Shown here piece by piece: positions 1-9,893 of a stretch of 64,000 bases of DNA. Numbering within the stretch: position 1 is the first letter of the stretch; the number at the start of each line of letters is the position of its first letter. Where the stretch lies: assembly GCA_963971535.1 (NCBI GenBank), contig OZ020592.1, positions 57,479,028 through 57,543,027 on the forward strand, written 5' to 3'. Made by a program: the position numbers and the translations under genes. Below the pieces are notes generated by a model, which worked only from the letters and a program-made list of their open reading frames with translations, searched no databases and was not told where the DNA came from. This DNA comes from Notolepis coatsorum (lineage: Eukaryota > Chordata > Actinopteri > Aulopiformes > Paralepididae).

Positions 1-2840
1 TACTTATTTTTCCCAGGGGTCTCGGGGAGGGGGCCAAGAATGTCGAGTGCCACCCGTTCAAAAGGCCTAGATACCCTGGAGGTCTGTAAGGGTGCACATG
101 GCCGCTTCCCCTGACTCTTCCTTGAACCACAATCGACACATTCTCTAACCCATCTCTTGACATCGCCAAACCAGCCTGGCCAATAGAACCGGTCTTTAAC
201 TTTCCCCTGCAGCTTCTGCACCCCCAAGTGGCCCCCGGTGGAGACATTGTGCAGCTGCTCTAAAACCCCAGGCACCATTGACTGCGGGAGCACCACCTGT
301 ACCCGAGAGGCTGCATCGGAATTTGCAGGAGGAATCCGCACCAGCCTATCCCCCTGCACCTGGAGCTGACTCCACACAGTAGCATAATTCTGCAGGCCAG
401 CGTCTACCGGTATTGCACCAGAACCAACCTGATTTTTAAAATGAATTATTTGTCTTAACTCACTATCGGCCATCTGTGCATCGGTTAACTCATCAGTCTC
501 TTTTTCCCCACTGGACACTACAGAAGGCAGAGCTTCCTGTACTGCGCACATCCTTACAGCAGCCCTGTCTGTTATTGCCTGAGAGGCCTTCTGGTCAGAT
601 TTTTCTTTTTCCAAAAAAGCCGGCAGCCTAGAAAGGGCATCAGCATTGCTGTGTAGCTTGCCTGGACGATGCACAATTTTATACTGGAAATTGGCCAATT
701 GTTCAAGCCAACGAGCCAACTGCCCCTCCAAGTCCTGAAAGTTATGAAGCCAACGGAGAGAATTGTGGTCAGTTCGCAACACAAATTCCCTACCCAACAA
801 ATAGTGCTTGAAGTATTTGGTAAACGCTACCATACTCAGAAGTTCTTTCTTAGTGGTGGCATATTTACGTTCCTGTTTTGTAAGAGCCCTGCTAGCATAT
901 GCTATTACTCTCTCGAGTCCTCCCTCCTCTTGCGACAATACTGCCCCAATCCCCACGTCACTTGCATCCGTATCCAGGATAAATGGTTTACTGGGGTCGG
1001 GATAAGCCAACACAGGGGTGGTAATCAAACTACACTTGAGCTGCTCAAAGGCTCCCTGACAGTCCTCACTCCAGCGAAAGTGCCTCCCCTTTTCTGTCAA
1101 CTGGTGCAGAGGCCGGGCAATGTCAGCAAACCCTTTCACAAAGCGCCTATAATAGGAGGCTAATCCCAAAAAACTCTTAACCTCAGTCTGGCTGGTAGGA
1201 ACAGGCCACTCTCTGACTGCCTCCACTTTAGCAGCATCTGGCTCCACCCCCTCACTAGAGATTACATGTCCGAGGTACTGGACTCTCGTTGAAAACAAGT
1301 CACACTTGGATGGTTTAACCTTAAGGTTGGCCTGCTGAAGTTTTTCCAGCACACCACTCAGACGTGTTAGATGTTCATGGAAAGTGCGCCCAAACACAAT
1401 TATATCATCCAAATACACTAAGCAGGTAGTCCACTGCAGATCAGCCAGAATTAGGTCCATCAACCTCTGAAAAGTGCTGGGTGCATTGCAAAGGCCAAAA
1501 CTCATCACATTGAACTCAAATAGCCCCTGACGGGTGGTGAATGCAGTTTTATGGCGGTCTTTCGGGTCTACTTCCACCTGCCAATAGCCGCTCGCTAAAT
1601 CCAGGGTGGAAAACCAACAAGCATGACAAAGGCTGTCCAGGGCATCATCAATCCTAGGGAGGGGGTATGCGTCCTTTCTAGTAACCTCATTGAGTTTCCT
1701 ATAATCAACACAGAACCGGAGCCCACCCCCTTTCTTTTTTACCAGTACAATGGGAGACGCCCAGGGGCTACAAGATGGCCGAACTATCCCACTATCTAGC
1801 ATTTGCTTCAAGTGGCTCGTCACCTCTTGCTGTAAATGGAGGGGAACCCTTCTGGGGTGCATTTTTATTGGCTTTGCATCCCCTGTATCAATCTCATGCG
1901 GGGTCAGAGGAGTCCTGCCTAAGTCAGTCTCCCCCTGACTAAACACAGTGAGGTTCTTGTGCAGTATCTCCCTGACTGCCTTTAACTCGTCAGAGGCAAG
2001 ACCCCTCTCCTCCACGCCAAACTGACGCATGAGTGTATCAACTGTCCAAGGCTGCAAGGTTTTTTCCCCCTCCCTCTCGTCATGCAGCTCCGCCCCCCCT
2101 TCCTCTATTTCAATATCAGTGAATAGGGTGCCTATTTTCATGCCACGTTTTAGCATAATCTCCTCATTAGTGACATTAATAACCCTCACTGGTAATGTGC
2201 CCTGCTGGACTCTGCATACCACCCGAGCTACCAAAACATCACACTGTTTGGAAATGGAAGTGGAGGGTTCCAGCATTGCTGCTGCATAATCTCCCCATCT
2301 GCTCTGGACTTGACCCAAAATAATTATTTCACTGCGTGGGGGCACCAGGGTGTCAGACAACACTGTCACAGCCTGAGGCTCTAATGAGGGGTTAGGGTCA
2401 ACCAGGGGAAATTTCCTGCCCATTATCTGACATTGTTTCTTTCCCAAATCAACCACCGCACCATATGTTGAAAGAAAATCAAATCCAAGCAAAATCTCAT
2501 CAGAGGGAATATCAGCAACCAAAAATGTTGCTACCAGCGCGAGTGACTCCAGTTGACATACCGTCTGCCAGCATCCCAGAATGCTCATCCCCCCCCCATT
2601 AGCTGCTGTAGCCTGGCCAACATAATCTAACAGATCACATCCCCCTTTTGTAGCAGAGAGCCACAGTTGTTTAGGAATGACAGAGCTAGAAGCTCCAGTA
2701 TCTACAAGTACATGACAGTCTAACCCACCTATCTTAGCTTGGAGATATCCCGAACCACCCTTCAAGCTGTCAGGGGCCACAGTAGACTCAGAAATGGGGG
2801 CGGGCATTGGACCCTCTGTGCACACCCCCTCTAGTTTCCC
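1..2840 (-). CDS. pol: Gypsy Pol polyprotein, 5' part: protease, RT, RNase H, start of integrase
   Basis: Polyprotein that copies and integrates the element. My hand reading finds one open frame from the gag end to the left window edge. In order: aspartic protease (VDTGASSSVIP, near 2700), reverse transcriptase (YRKLNEVTRKDAYPLPRID; FGLCNAPSTFQRLMD; catalytic YLDD near 1410), RNase H (DTDASDVGIGAVLSQ; TDHNSL near 770), the integrase zinc-binding HHCC region (H and H, then CVDC near 140), and the first integrase acidic residue in DILGPLP at the edge. The frame is -1 relative to gag, so it is probably made by frameshifting at 2834-2840; an ATG at 2807 is an alternative start. Truncated by the window, not by mutation that I can see. 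Confidence 0.92.
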
Positions 2841-3739
2841 TTTAAATAAGGACAGTCGCGTCTGAAGTGACGATTACACCCACATTCCCAGCAACCCCTC
2901 TCTCTTTCTCCCTCACATCTAGTCTGGGGAGTGGGGGCACTAACAGAGTATGGAAGGGGAGCAGACACGGGAGGTGTAGGTTTAGGAACAGATTGGCTTG
3001 AATTGGCTATAGTCTGTACAGTGGTTTTCAGAGACTTAACTTCCTGCCGCAGGCCCTCTACGACCCCCAGCAGCGTATCCATTTGTTTGTCACGCCCAGA
3101 TTGCTCAGTGACTCCACGCACCTGTGCATCAGAGGCCAATTTACTGCCCTCCAACTCCCTAATCAGCTCCAATTCTGCAGCAAGATTAATGGCATCCTCT
3201 AAGGTTGTAGGTTTGGCACTGCGAAGGCTAACTCGCAATTCCCCATTCCCAACATTAGAAATAAAATGATCCTTAGCCAATAAATCTTGGGTGTGGGCGT
3301 CCGCTGAGGGGTACGCTTTAACAACCAGCCTCCGAAGCGCAATACCAAATTCTCGGATATTCTCCTTATGTAACCTTTTACGAGAAGAGAAGGTGGCCCT
3401 GCTCCAATCATCACTATCACATGGTTCTAAGCATCTACCCATGGCTTCTTTGAGTAAGGCATAATTAGCTTTAGCGGCGGCCGATAACCCACCATATACC
3501 TCTCGGGCTCGACCTGACAAGAGAAGACTCATAAATTTTAGTCTCAATGTTTCGCTCCAATTATTAACCCCCGCGGCCATTTCAAACTGTTCAGCCCAAT
3601 CAGACCATTCCCGGCCGGCACCAGTGAAAGTCTCAGGCATAAAAATGGGTCGGGACATAGCCAGATTACTACTAGGGGAAGGAGACGCGTCTGATCGACT
3701 TGAGCCGGCCTCAGCCGGCGGTTGGTTATCTCCAGGCAT
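2831..3739 (-). CDS. gag: Gypsy Gag with CCHC zinc knuckle
   Basis: Structural protein of the retrotransposon particle, 302 aa from the ATG at 3739; the frame stays open upstream to a TTG inside the primer site, but the ATG is the sensible start. Residues about 30-150 hold a capsid-like helical region (PIFMPETFTGAGREWSDW). The C terminus has one zinc knuckle, CWECGCNRHFRRDC (C-X2-C-X4-H-X4-C), for RNA binding. A serine/proline-rich linker precedes the knuckle. No internal stops. The ORF ends at TAG on the putative slippery site that leads into pol. Confidence 0.9.
   Translation of the reverse strand: MPGDNQPPAEAGSSRSDASPSPSSNLAMSRPIFMPETFTGAGREWSDWAEQFEMAAGVNNWSETLRLKFMSLLLSGRAREVYGGLSAAAKANYALLKEAMGRCLEPCDSDDWSRATFSSRKRLHKENIREFGIALRRLVVKAYPSADAHTQDLLAKDHFISNVGNGELRVSLRSAKPTTLEDAINLAAELELIRELEGSKLASDAQVRGVTEQSGRDKQMDTLLGVVEGLRQEVKSLKTTVQTIANSSQSVPKPTPPVSAPLPYSVSAPTPQTRCEGERERGCWECGCNRHFRRDCPYLKGN
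2834..2840 (-). promoter_or_regulatory. Putative -1 ribosomal frameshift site GGGAAAC
   Basis: On the minus strand the gag codons AAG GGA AAC TAG contain the heptamer G GGA AAC, which fits X XXY YYZ in the gag frame and directly precedes the gag stop. Slippage by -1 enters the frame holding the protease. GGGAAAC is a known retroviral slippery heptamer. Just downstream a G run (about 2824-2829) could pair with a C run (about 2796-2802), a possible stimulatory hairpin; this pairing is inferred only. Confidence 0.7.
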
Positions 3740-3750
3740 ATTTTTTCTAT

Positions 3751-3768
3751 ATCCCACCGCTGTCACCA
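3751..3768 (-). other. tRNA primer-binding site of the Gypsy element
   Basis: Immediately inside the LTR the minus strand reads TGGTGACAGCGGTGGGAT. Its complement, read on the plus strand as ATCCCACCGCTGTCACCA, resembles the 3' end of vertebrate tRNA-Leu(AAG/UAG) (…CCCACCGCTGCCA-CCA) with one mismatch. The tRNA identity is from memory and should be checked. Confidence 0.7.
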
Positions 3769-3769
3769 A

Positions 3770-5554
3770 TGTAATAAATACGTGAGTTATACCAGTAGCA
3801 GGAGAAACTGCTACTTAGCAGGGAAACTGCTATTTATCCAGATGCCTGAAATAACCAACATCACAACCGGGTTTACAAGGAATACCAACTTTATTTATTT
3901 AAGTCCTATGCTAAACAATGATCTGAGCTATTAATTAAAACCTATGAGCCACGAAGCCAATACATCTTTCCCTTCTGTGACATGCAGGGTTTAACAGGAC
4001 CAGAGAATGCAGCAGGTATAGACAGACGTCCCCTAGGTAAATTTATATCACCTCTAAGTTAATCACTCTATACATTACAGCACTATCACATCTATAGGTA
4101 AACCCTTCACCTCTAGGTGGAGCACATCTCACAGCACACTTTATATATGGGCAACAACCCTTAGTTTGAACGAGGTACAGTACATGCACACTGTACAATA
4201 ATAGTCACACACACTTTATCCGACCAGCTCTGGTCCATGTGAATATCTAGGGCACGCCTACCGCTATCAGCCCACCCTCTCGCTGTACCCTCCGCCACCT
4301 CTCTCACTTGGTACGGCCTCACGTCTAATAAGACACTTTATTACAACACCTAATTCATACAGGTACTAGGGGTCTCTAATTGGGGGGACTAATCGGACCA
4401 CGTAAAGGTCGTCTGCAACCGTAACTCAGTCACCCTCTGATATGAGGCACGCAATTATGAACATGCATAGATACATCCTATTACAGTAACCCACGTCAAA
4501 ACACCCTCTTTAAGAGGCACGGCACGTTTATACAAAGGGGATGCCTACTCACACACACGGCCCGCTAATCACACTCCCAAATAGGCACCGGTAGAAAATG
4601 GATCAATTGAACACACTAATTATAGCAGACTTCCCCAGGTCCGAATTACCCCTCCCTCCTGGTTCCCCTGTTCCCCTTCAATGGGTCACACAATATCTAT
4701 ACAATATATACCAGCCTGGGCTATATAATAAATAGGGCATATAAAAGGACTAGTCGAATATGCAGGTTAATTAAGGGCACGATATCATACAGATAAGGTA
4801 AATAGAAATTACACAATATCCCATATACAATATATATATATACAGTAGGCCTACACGGTTATAAAAATAGACTGTAATACAAAATCCTATATTAAGTGCA
4901 AGTGTGGGTAACAGTGGACTTAACTCGCCGCACGGCGCGACCCCCCCCGAGGGTCGAAGCGTTGGACCCCGTCCACTCTCCGGACGAATGTTCCGGCACA
5001 CGGTGGTCCTCCAGGATACAGTTGGATTGGTAACCTGGTAACGTACTCGGTGTCCGCGAGGACGAGCCGAGTATAAAGTCTTTTGGGAGCGATGTAACTC
5101 AGACCCTCTATGTCCCGTCCCTAACTATCTCCAGGAGGTTAAGCCTCCCCTCCTCTTGCTACCGGGAACTATGGACGGCTATCTAGCTTGTCTTCATCGC
5201 CGGCGGATAACTCTCCACGATCGACCCCACCCCCCGGGCCCTAACAGAGTCTGGTTACTGCGTGCGTGCTCCAACCTCGATCTCTGAGACCCACTGGCTT
5301 ATCAAACAGTCTCAGCGTCTCATCCAGCACACAATCAAAAAACACCTGCGTTCAATAATGAGCCACTTGAGTCCCTGCTCGTGACGTCATCACTTCGGCC
5401 CATTCACATCACAGTATTGTATATTATATGGTAACTCAGAACATTGTACATATGTCTATACCGAACACTGTGACCTCATTTTCTTCTTCTAAATTACATG
5501 CTATACTATGTTATTTGATACTATCTTGTCTAGCACAGTCTCTGGAGCGTAACA
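3770..5554 (-). repeat. 5' LTR of the Gypsy element, about 1785 bp
   Basis: The LTR is bounded on the plus strand by TGTAATAAATACG at 3770 and GGAGCGTAACA at 5554, so on its own strand it starts TGTTACG and ends TTATTACA, with TG...CA ends. It abuts the primer-binding site. It is unusually long for a Gypsy LTR. No open reading frame of note was found in it. Only one copy is in the window, so the outer boundary at 5554 rests on the TG/CA rule. Confidence 0.75.
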
Positions 5555-6549
5555 GTAAGAAGCATTTTGTATGAAAGTATTCTGTACTTCTGTATGACAA
5601 CTATTAAAGAAACTTGAAACTTGAGTGTATTTGATGGTTTGTTATATAGTGTTATTGTCATTGAGCATCCTGATGGCCTGGGCCCAGGAGTTCAAAACAT
5701 TGAATCCCTATTGATTGATTGATTGAAAATTTGTATTGACAGATTGCAGAATGGGTACAGTACAGCTCAATACACATAATTGTTAAGAGGATGCAGACCA
5801 GGGCCCTATTCCCTGTACCTGGCTTCCCTGACAGATGGAAAAGTTTGAACCTGCTCCGGAGCAGGGTTTCGTTCAGTTCGCTGGATGAACCATGGCCACA
5901 CCCTCGCAAAGAAATGCCAGCTCGCTTCCTGAAATAATGATCACAGTGTAGATCTGCATTATACCATTCTGAATTATGTTTTTGTGCTTCGTTTTCCTAG
6001 AGGGGGCTTTTGAAATGTAAAATAATAGACCTAAAATGCTGATAATAAATCATATTCAGCCTATAGATTTACTTTGTCCTAAATAATGCAGGTCATATTT
6101 ATACGGATACGGTGCTCGGAGTCGCGATACACTGCATGTGGTTATTTTAATAACGGCGCATTGCAAATGTGAATCCCGCAGGGATATTTTTTATGAATTA
6201 AATTAATCTGGCGTTTGGCTCTGATTAGTTTCATATTCTCTGCTGTGTGGATGTATTTGCTTAACGGAGCGCCCGGATTGTGTTTCATTCAAGCATAAAT
6301 TGAAGTGTCTATGCGTGGACTGTGGATTATGAATTACGAGGAATCTGAATCTGTGGATTGTTGAATTGTATCACTGTCACTCACACGTTATTGTGATATT
6401 GTAACTGAGATTAAAATGTCTGATGAGATGCGCTGTTTGATGGATTTGAGAAATTGAATGAGCCGTTGACATTAATGCATTTGAGAAAATGCATGTATCT
6501 GTTCAAGCACTGTTATCTGATGATGAACATGAGGTGTCACTGGTATTTT
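5555..6549. other. Unassigned AT-rich flank with one LINE-type 3' tail
   Basis: No gene is supported. A short segment at about 5702-5800, (GATT)n followed by a block beginning GACAGATTGCAGAATGGGTA, is the reverse complement of a LINE 3' end and recurs at about 55790-55890 with a (GAAT)n tail. Nothing else was recognised. Confidence 0.5.
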
Positions 6550-6829
6550 GTTTAACCTTTATTTACCCAGGGTAGGTTCGCTGAGCACAGATGCTCTTTT
6601 TCAGCTACGCCCTGCTTCACATTCACACAGTTCCATTCATACCTGGGAGCTGCCCAGTACAACCACAGTCTGACACCATTGGCCACTGAGCAACTCCACT
6701 GGAGCAGTTGGGGGTTAAGTGCCTTGCTCAAGGGCACTTCAGCGGCAGATTTTTCCTGCCGGTCCCGGGGATCGAACCGGCGACCTTCCGGTCACAAACC
6801 CGCTTCTCTAACCATTAGGCCACCGCTGC
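6550..6829 (-). mobile_element. tRNA-derived SINE, V-SINE-like
   Basis: On the minus strand it begins GCAGCGGTGGCCTAATGG with an A box (TGGCCTAATGG) and a B box (GGTTCGATCCC), then the block CTTGAGCAAGGCACTTAACC common to fish V-type SINEs, and ends with CTGGGTAAATAAAGGTTAAAC. A diverged relative in the opposite orientation lies at 56318-56637. No clear target-site duplication was found. Confidence 0.8.
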
Positions 6830-7057
6830 ACATATATCCCCAAGCATACCCCACATTTAGCATAAAACGCCTGACAATTGCATACCCAAAGTAATTTGCG
6901 ATTTATTATACTTTATACTTATAGCACACAGTTTGTTGCATTAATGGGATTATAAAGCAACAAAAAGAAAAATGTTGACTTTTTAATTGCTGTTTTTACC
7001 TGTTATAACAAAGGAAAACCTCAAACTCTTATGAAGTGGAGAAAGAATACTGGCTGT

Positions 7058-7365
7058 GTAGACCTATTTTTTTAATAAAAAACAGAAGAGGAGACAACAC
7101 TGGTGTCTGTAGACCGACTTTGAAATAAAACCCTGAACTATTCAGGTATATTTGAGTCCTTCCCTTATTTGTGGAACATTTATAAAATAAAAGTAGTCCA
7201 CTTTGAAAAAAGACTACCATGTGTACTGTAGACCTACTTTGAAATAAAACACAGAAAAGGAGAAAAAACACTTGCATCTGTAAACCTACTTTGAAATAAA
7301 ACCCTGAACTATGCAGCTCTATTAGAGTCCTTCCCTTATTTGTGGAAAGTCTATAAAATAAAAAG
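7058..7365. repeat. Two tandem units of about 170 bp
   Basis: The stretch starting GTAGACCTA recurs at 7058 and 7228. Both units carry a GAAATAAAACCCTGAACTAT block followed by GAGTCCTTCCCTTATTTGTGG and an ATAAAATAAAA tail. The sub-block ACTTTGAAATAAAAC also repeats inside each unit. Function unknown. Confidence 0.7.
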
Positions 7366-7856
7366 TACATTTTTCGTTGTTCGCAAATTTCGCACCACAT
7401 ATCAGGCATACAGGTAAGCCTTTTGTTGACTAAATATCTTAGTTGATGAAATATTTTTTCATTTCAGTGTCACAGTGGCAAGTAGGCCAACACAATATAT
7501 ACCTGTCCACACAAAGTGGTAAATGGCATAAAGCAAACACTATCGCATCCACACAATAGTGGCAAATAGGCAACCTTACTCCACTCTGGTCAGTGGCACT
7601 GAAACAATGAGGCGCCAGATGTGTGTCACATGCCAGGCTTTATCCACCCGTCCCTTGAGGCTGACTGCCGACAGCTGCCACTCATCAGGCAATCAGCACT
7701 CTCTAGAGGAGAGACAAAAAGGGATCAATACAAAAGTAACACATCAAATACAAATAACAAACATTACCTATACTAACCTGATGTTTACATGGTGTTACAA
7801 ATACAATAATAATGATAATGACCAACCCTACGTACGTCACAGTGTGAGTGAATGGG

Positions 7857-7925
7857 TCAAATGTGAGGAACAAATTGTAAAGCACTTTGGATAAAAGCGC
7901 TATATAAATGCAGCCATTTACCATT
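7857..7925 (+). repeat. LINE/SINE 3' tail with conserved AAAAGCGCTATATAAATG motif
   Basis: The segment has the stem-loop-like tail AAAGCACTTTGGATAAAAGCGC followed by TATATAAATGCA and then a CCATTTA repeat. The same core ends other LINE copies here at about 22436, 32136 and 39177, so this is a strongly 5'-truncated L2-type insertion. Confidence 0.6.
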
Positions 7926-7954
7926 TACTAACCGTAAACAAGAAGTACATTTAT

Positions 7955-9893
7955 TTAGTGCATTTTGGGGGCTGTAATAGGTTCATTTACATTGATAATG
8001 TTTGTAAATGTAGAAGGGTGGATTATCCCTACTTTATGAGAGTAGATGTACACTGTCACCAGGTAGTGGGAACGCAGCAGATCTGGGTCCGGCTGAGTCC
8101 CCGACTGTAGTGCAGGAGTATTAGAATGGAGATTTAGCAGAGGGAGTGGATGGGGCCTAGGATTTACTAACCTAGGGGTGGAGCGCTGGTCCTTCTTGCC
8201 CTCCAGGGCGACTTGCAGTAATTCCCCACACACCCACACTTCCCCTAATACTTCCCGCACCCTCCCACACCCAGTGGCAGTAGTGATCGATGATATACTT
8301 TCTCCCCAAAGCAGTACCTTTCCTTGCTGATGAGCAGAGACCTGTCCCAATGATGTATAGGCCGTGGGTAAGAAGGGGTTAAACAATAATGAGCATTACC
8401 CGGAAAGGAAGGGGTTAAACAGAATGCACATTAACAGACACGCACACAGTGCTCCCATTTAGCTCTCTTTACTGAAAGGTTTATCCTGTCATTAACACAA
8501 GGCACAAGGAACAAAGCTCTTTCCACACTGGTCACCATACAGTAATGGAACCCGTCCCATTAAGGGTTGAAACACTGGGCACTTAGTGCTCTCACTCTAC
8601 GGCAATGAATAAAGTTCTTCCCACACTGGTCAATACACAGTAATGGAACCCGTCCCTTTAAGGGTTTAAATACCTGTTCATTCCCCCGTAGGTGGGGAGA
8701 GAGGGGAGGAAGAGGGAGAGGGGTACTAGAGCTACTCAATGGGATTTTATAAAGGAACACACGTTATCACACCACATTTAACCAAAAGACAGTGGGCCCA
8801 CGTTGAAAACAAAAGTCCTATCTATAGCCGGCATCCCCCAAAATAACAAATGTCGGGGCGCCCCTAATCACTGCTACCAGTGTCGGTTCAAAGTACTGAT
8901 TCTCTTCGCCCTTAAAGGGCACGCTCCGTACAAAGAAAATGTCTACCGATAAAGTTCCAGCACTCGGAGCGCTCACTGTAACTGGCTTGGGTGTACTTAA
9001 CCAAGGGCTGGCCTGCTCTCACCACCGAACGTCCGTGTGGTGAGATGGCCGTCGAGAAGTCCCGTGATAGCAGGGGCTGGGTTGACGTTAGGCAGGTGAC
9101 TGCTGGAGGTCAACGGCTCGGAGGGGCTGGAGGTGCGTGCAGTGCGGCGACGTCCGTTGAGGGGTCCGCTGCTGGGCTGGAGAGGTGGAGCGACACACGG
9201 GCTAAACTGTGGTGCTAGGCCTAACTGAAGCTAAGCTGTGGATCGGGACGACCCCCTGTCCTGTCGCTTATACTTTAACTAAAACGCAACGTGTGCAATA
9301 TCTACAACACTCTTCGGCAGTAGCACGTCTGCTTCTTTGTTCACAATGTCTCTTTAGCACTAACTGGAAGCTAAGCTATCGCATATTCCATTACTAACCC
9401 GCCTTGTGACTGGGTTTATATTCTGCATGCTTAATGTCTGGAGCTCCAGCTCCAAGCGACCTCTTGCTTCTCAGGAAAACAATGAAGAGGAAGTTCCGCC
9501 GCAGGCGCCGCGCTCTGAGCCCATCCTTCTTCACCTGTGTCTCCCCTGCCCAACGTCGCCACCAGCTCCCCCTGGCGGTACCTGTATCATGTCCCACTAT
9601 TAAGTGTCAATGTTAGGATATGGAGGATCAAGAGGGGTCAGCAAGTTACACAACGTCATCGTGAACACAGTAGAATGCAAGGAATTAAAGTTAGACACAT
9701 TGAATTATTGTTAGACATATTCAGGTGTCTACATAAACATAGGATTTAATTCGATTTATGATGAGGTAAGAACTGTCATATATTCCATAATACAAATCTC
9801 TTTCAGAATGTGTGGGAATATAACCCTAATTAATATGGTCAGAACTATTACAGATAGTTCTGTAACTGAAGCAGCCACGTCTGGTCCACAGTT
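7955..9893. other. Unclassified region with a 98-bp direct repeat
   Basis: No coding region is supported. A block around TAATGGAACCCGTCCC occurs at 8543 and 8641 (period 98), with AGGGGTTAAACA also doubled near 8375 and 8413. From 8849 (TGTCGGGGCGCCCC) to about 9600 the sequence becomes GC-rich and CpG-rich, like an LTR or old promoter, but I could not find paired ends, so it is left unclassified. Confidence 0.4.
9564..9581 (-). promoter_or_regulatory. CTCF-like motif
   Basis: On the minus strand the sequence TACCGCCAGGGGGAGCTGG matches the core of the vertebrate CTCF site (CCACCAGGGGGCGCT) at all but two positions. This is a motif match only; no occupancy can be inferred. Confidence 0.3.

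Larger units (their letters stand above)
1..5554 (-). mobile_element. Ty3/Gypsy LTR retrotransposon, 5' part (runs off left edge)
   Basis: Read on the minus strand the element runs LTR (5554-3770), primer-binding site, gag (3739-2831) and pol (2840 to beyond base 1). The order protease, reverse transcriptase, RNase H, integrase is that of Ty3/Gypsy elements (Metaviridae). Gag and the visible pol frame are open, so the copy looks young, but the integrase end and the 3' LTR are outside the window, so target-site duplication and LTR divergence cannot be scored. I do not assign a lineage. Confidence 0.93.

Noticed and set aside
669-2289. Plus-strand open frames in the first 2.3 kb
   Set aside because: They overlap the Gypsy pol gene read on the minus strand, which shows protease, RT, RNase H and integrase motifs.
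7955-8386. 143-codon minus-strand frame
   Set aside because: No recognisable domain; it lies in repeat-like sequence with direct duplications.
8849-9600. Solo LTR starting TGTCGGGGCGCCCC
   Set aside because: I could not find a matching CA end, target duplication or second copy in the window.
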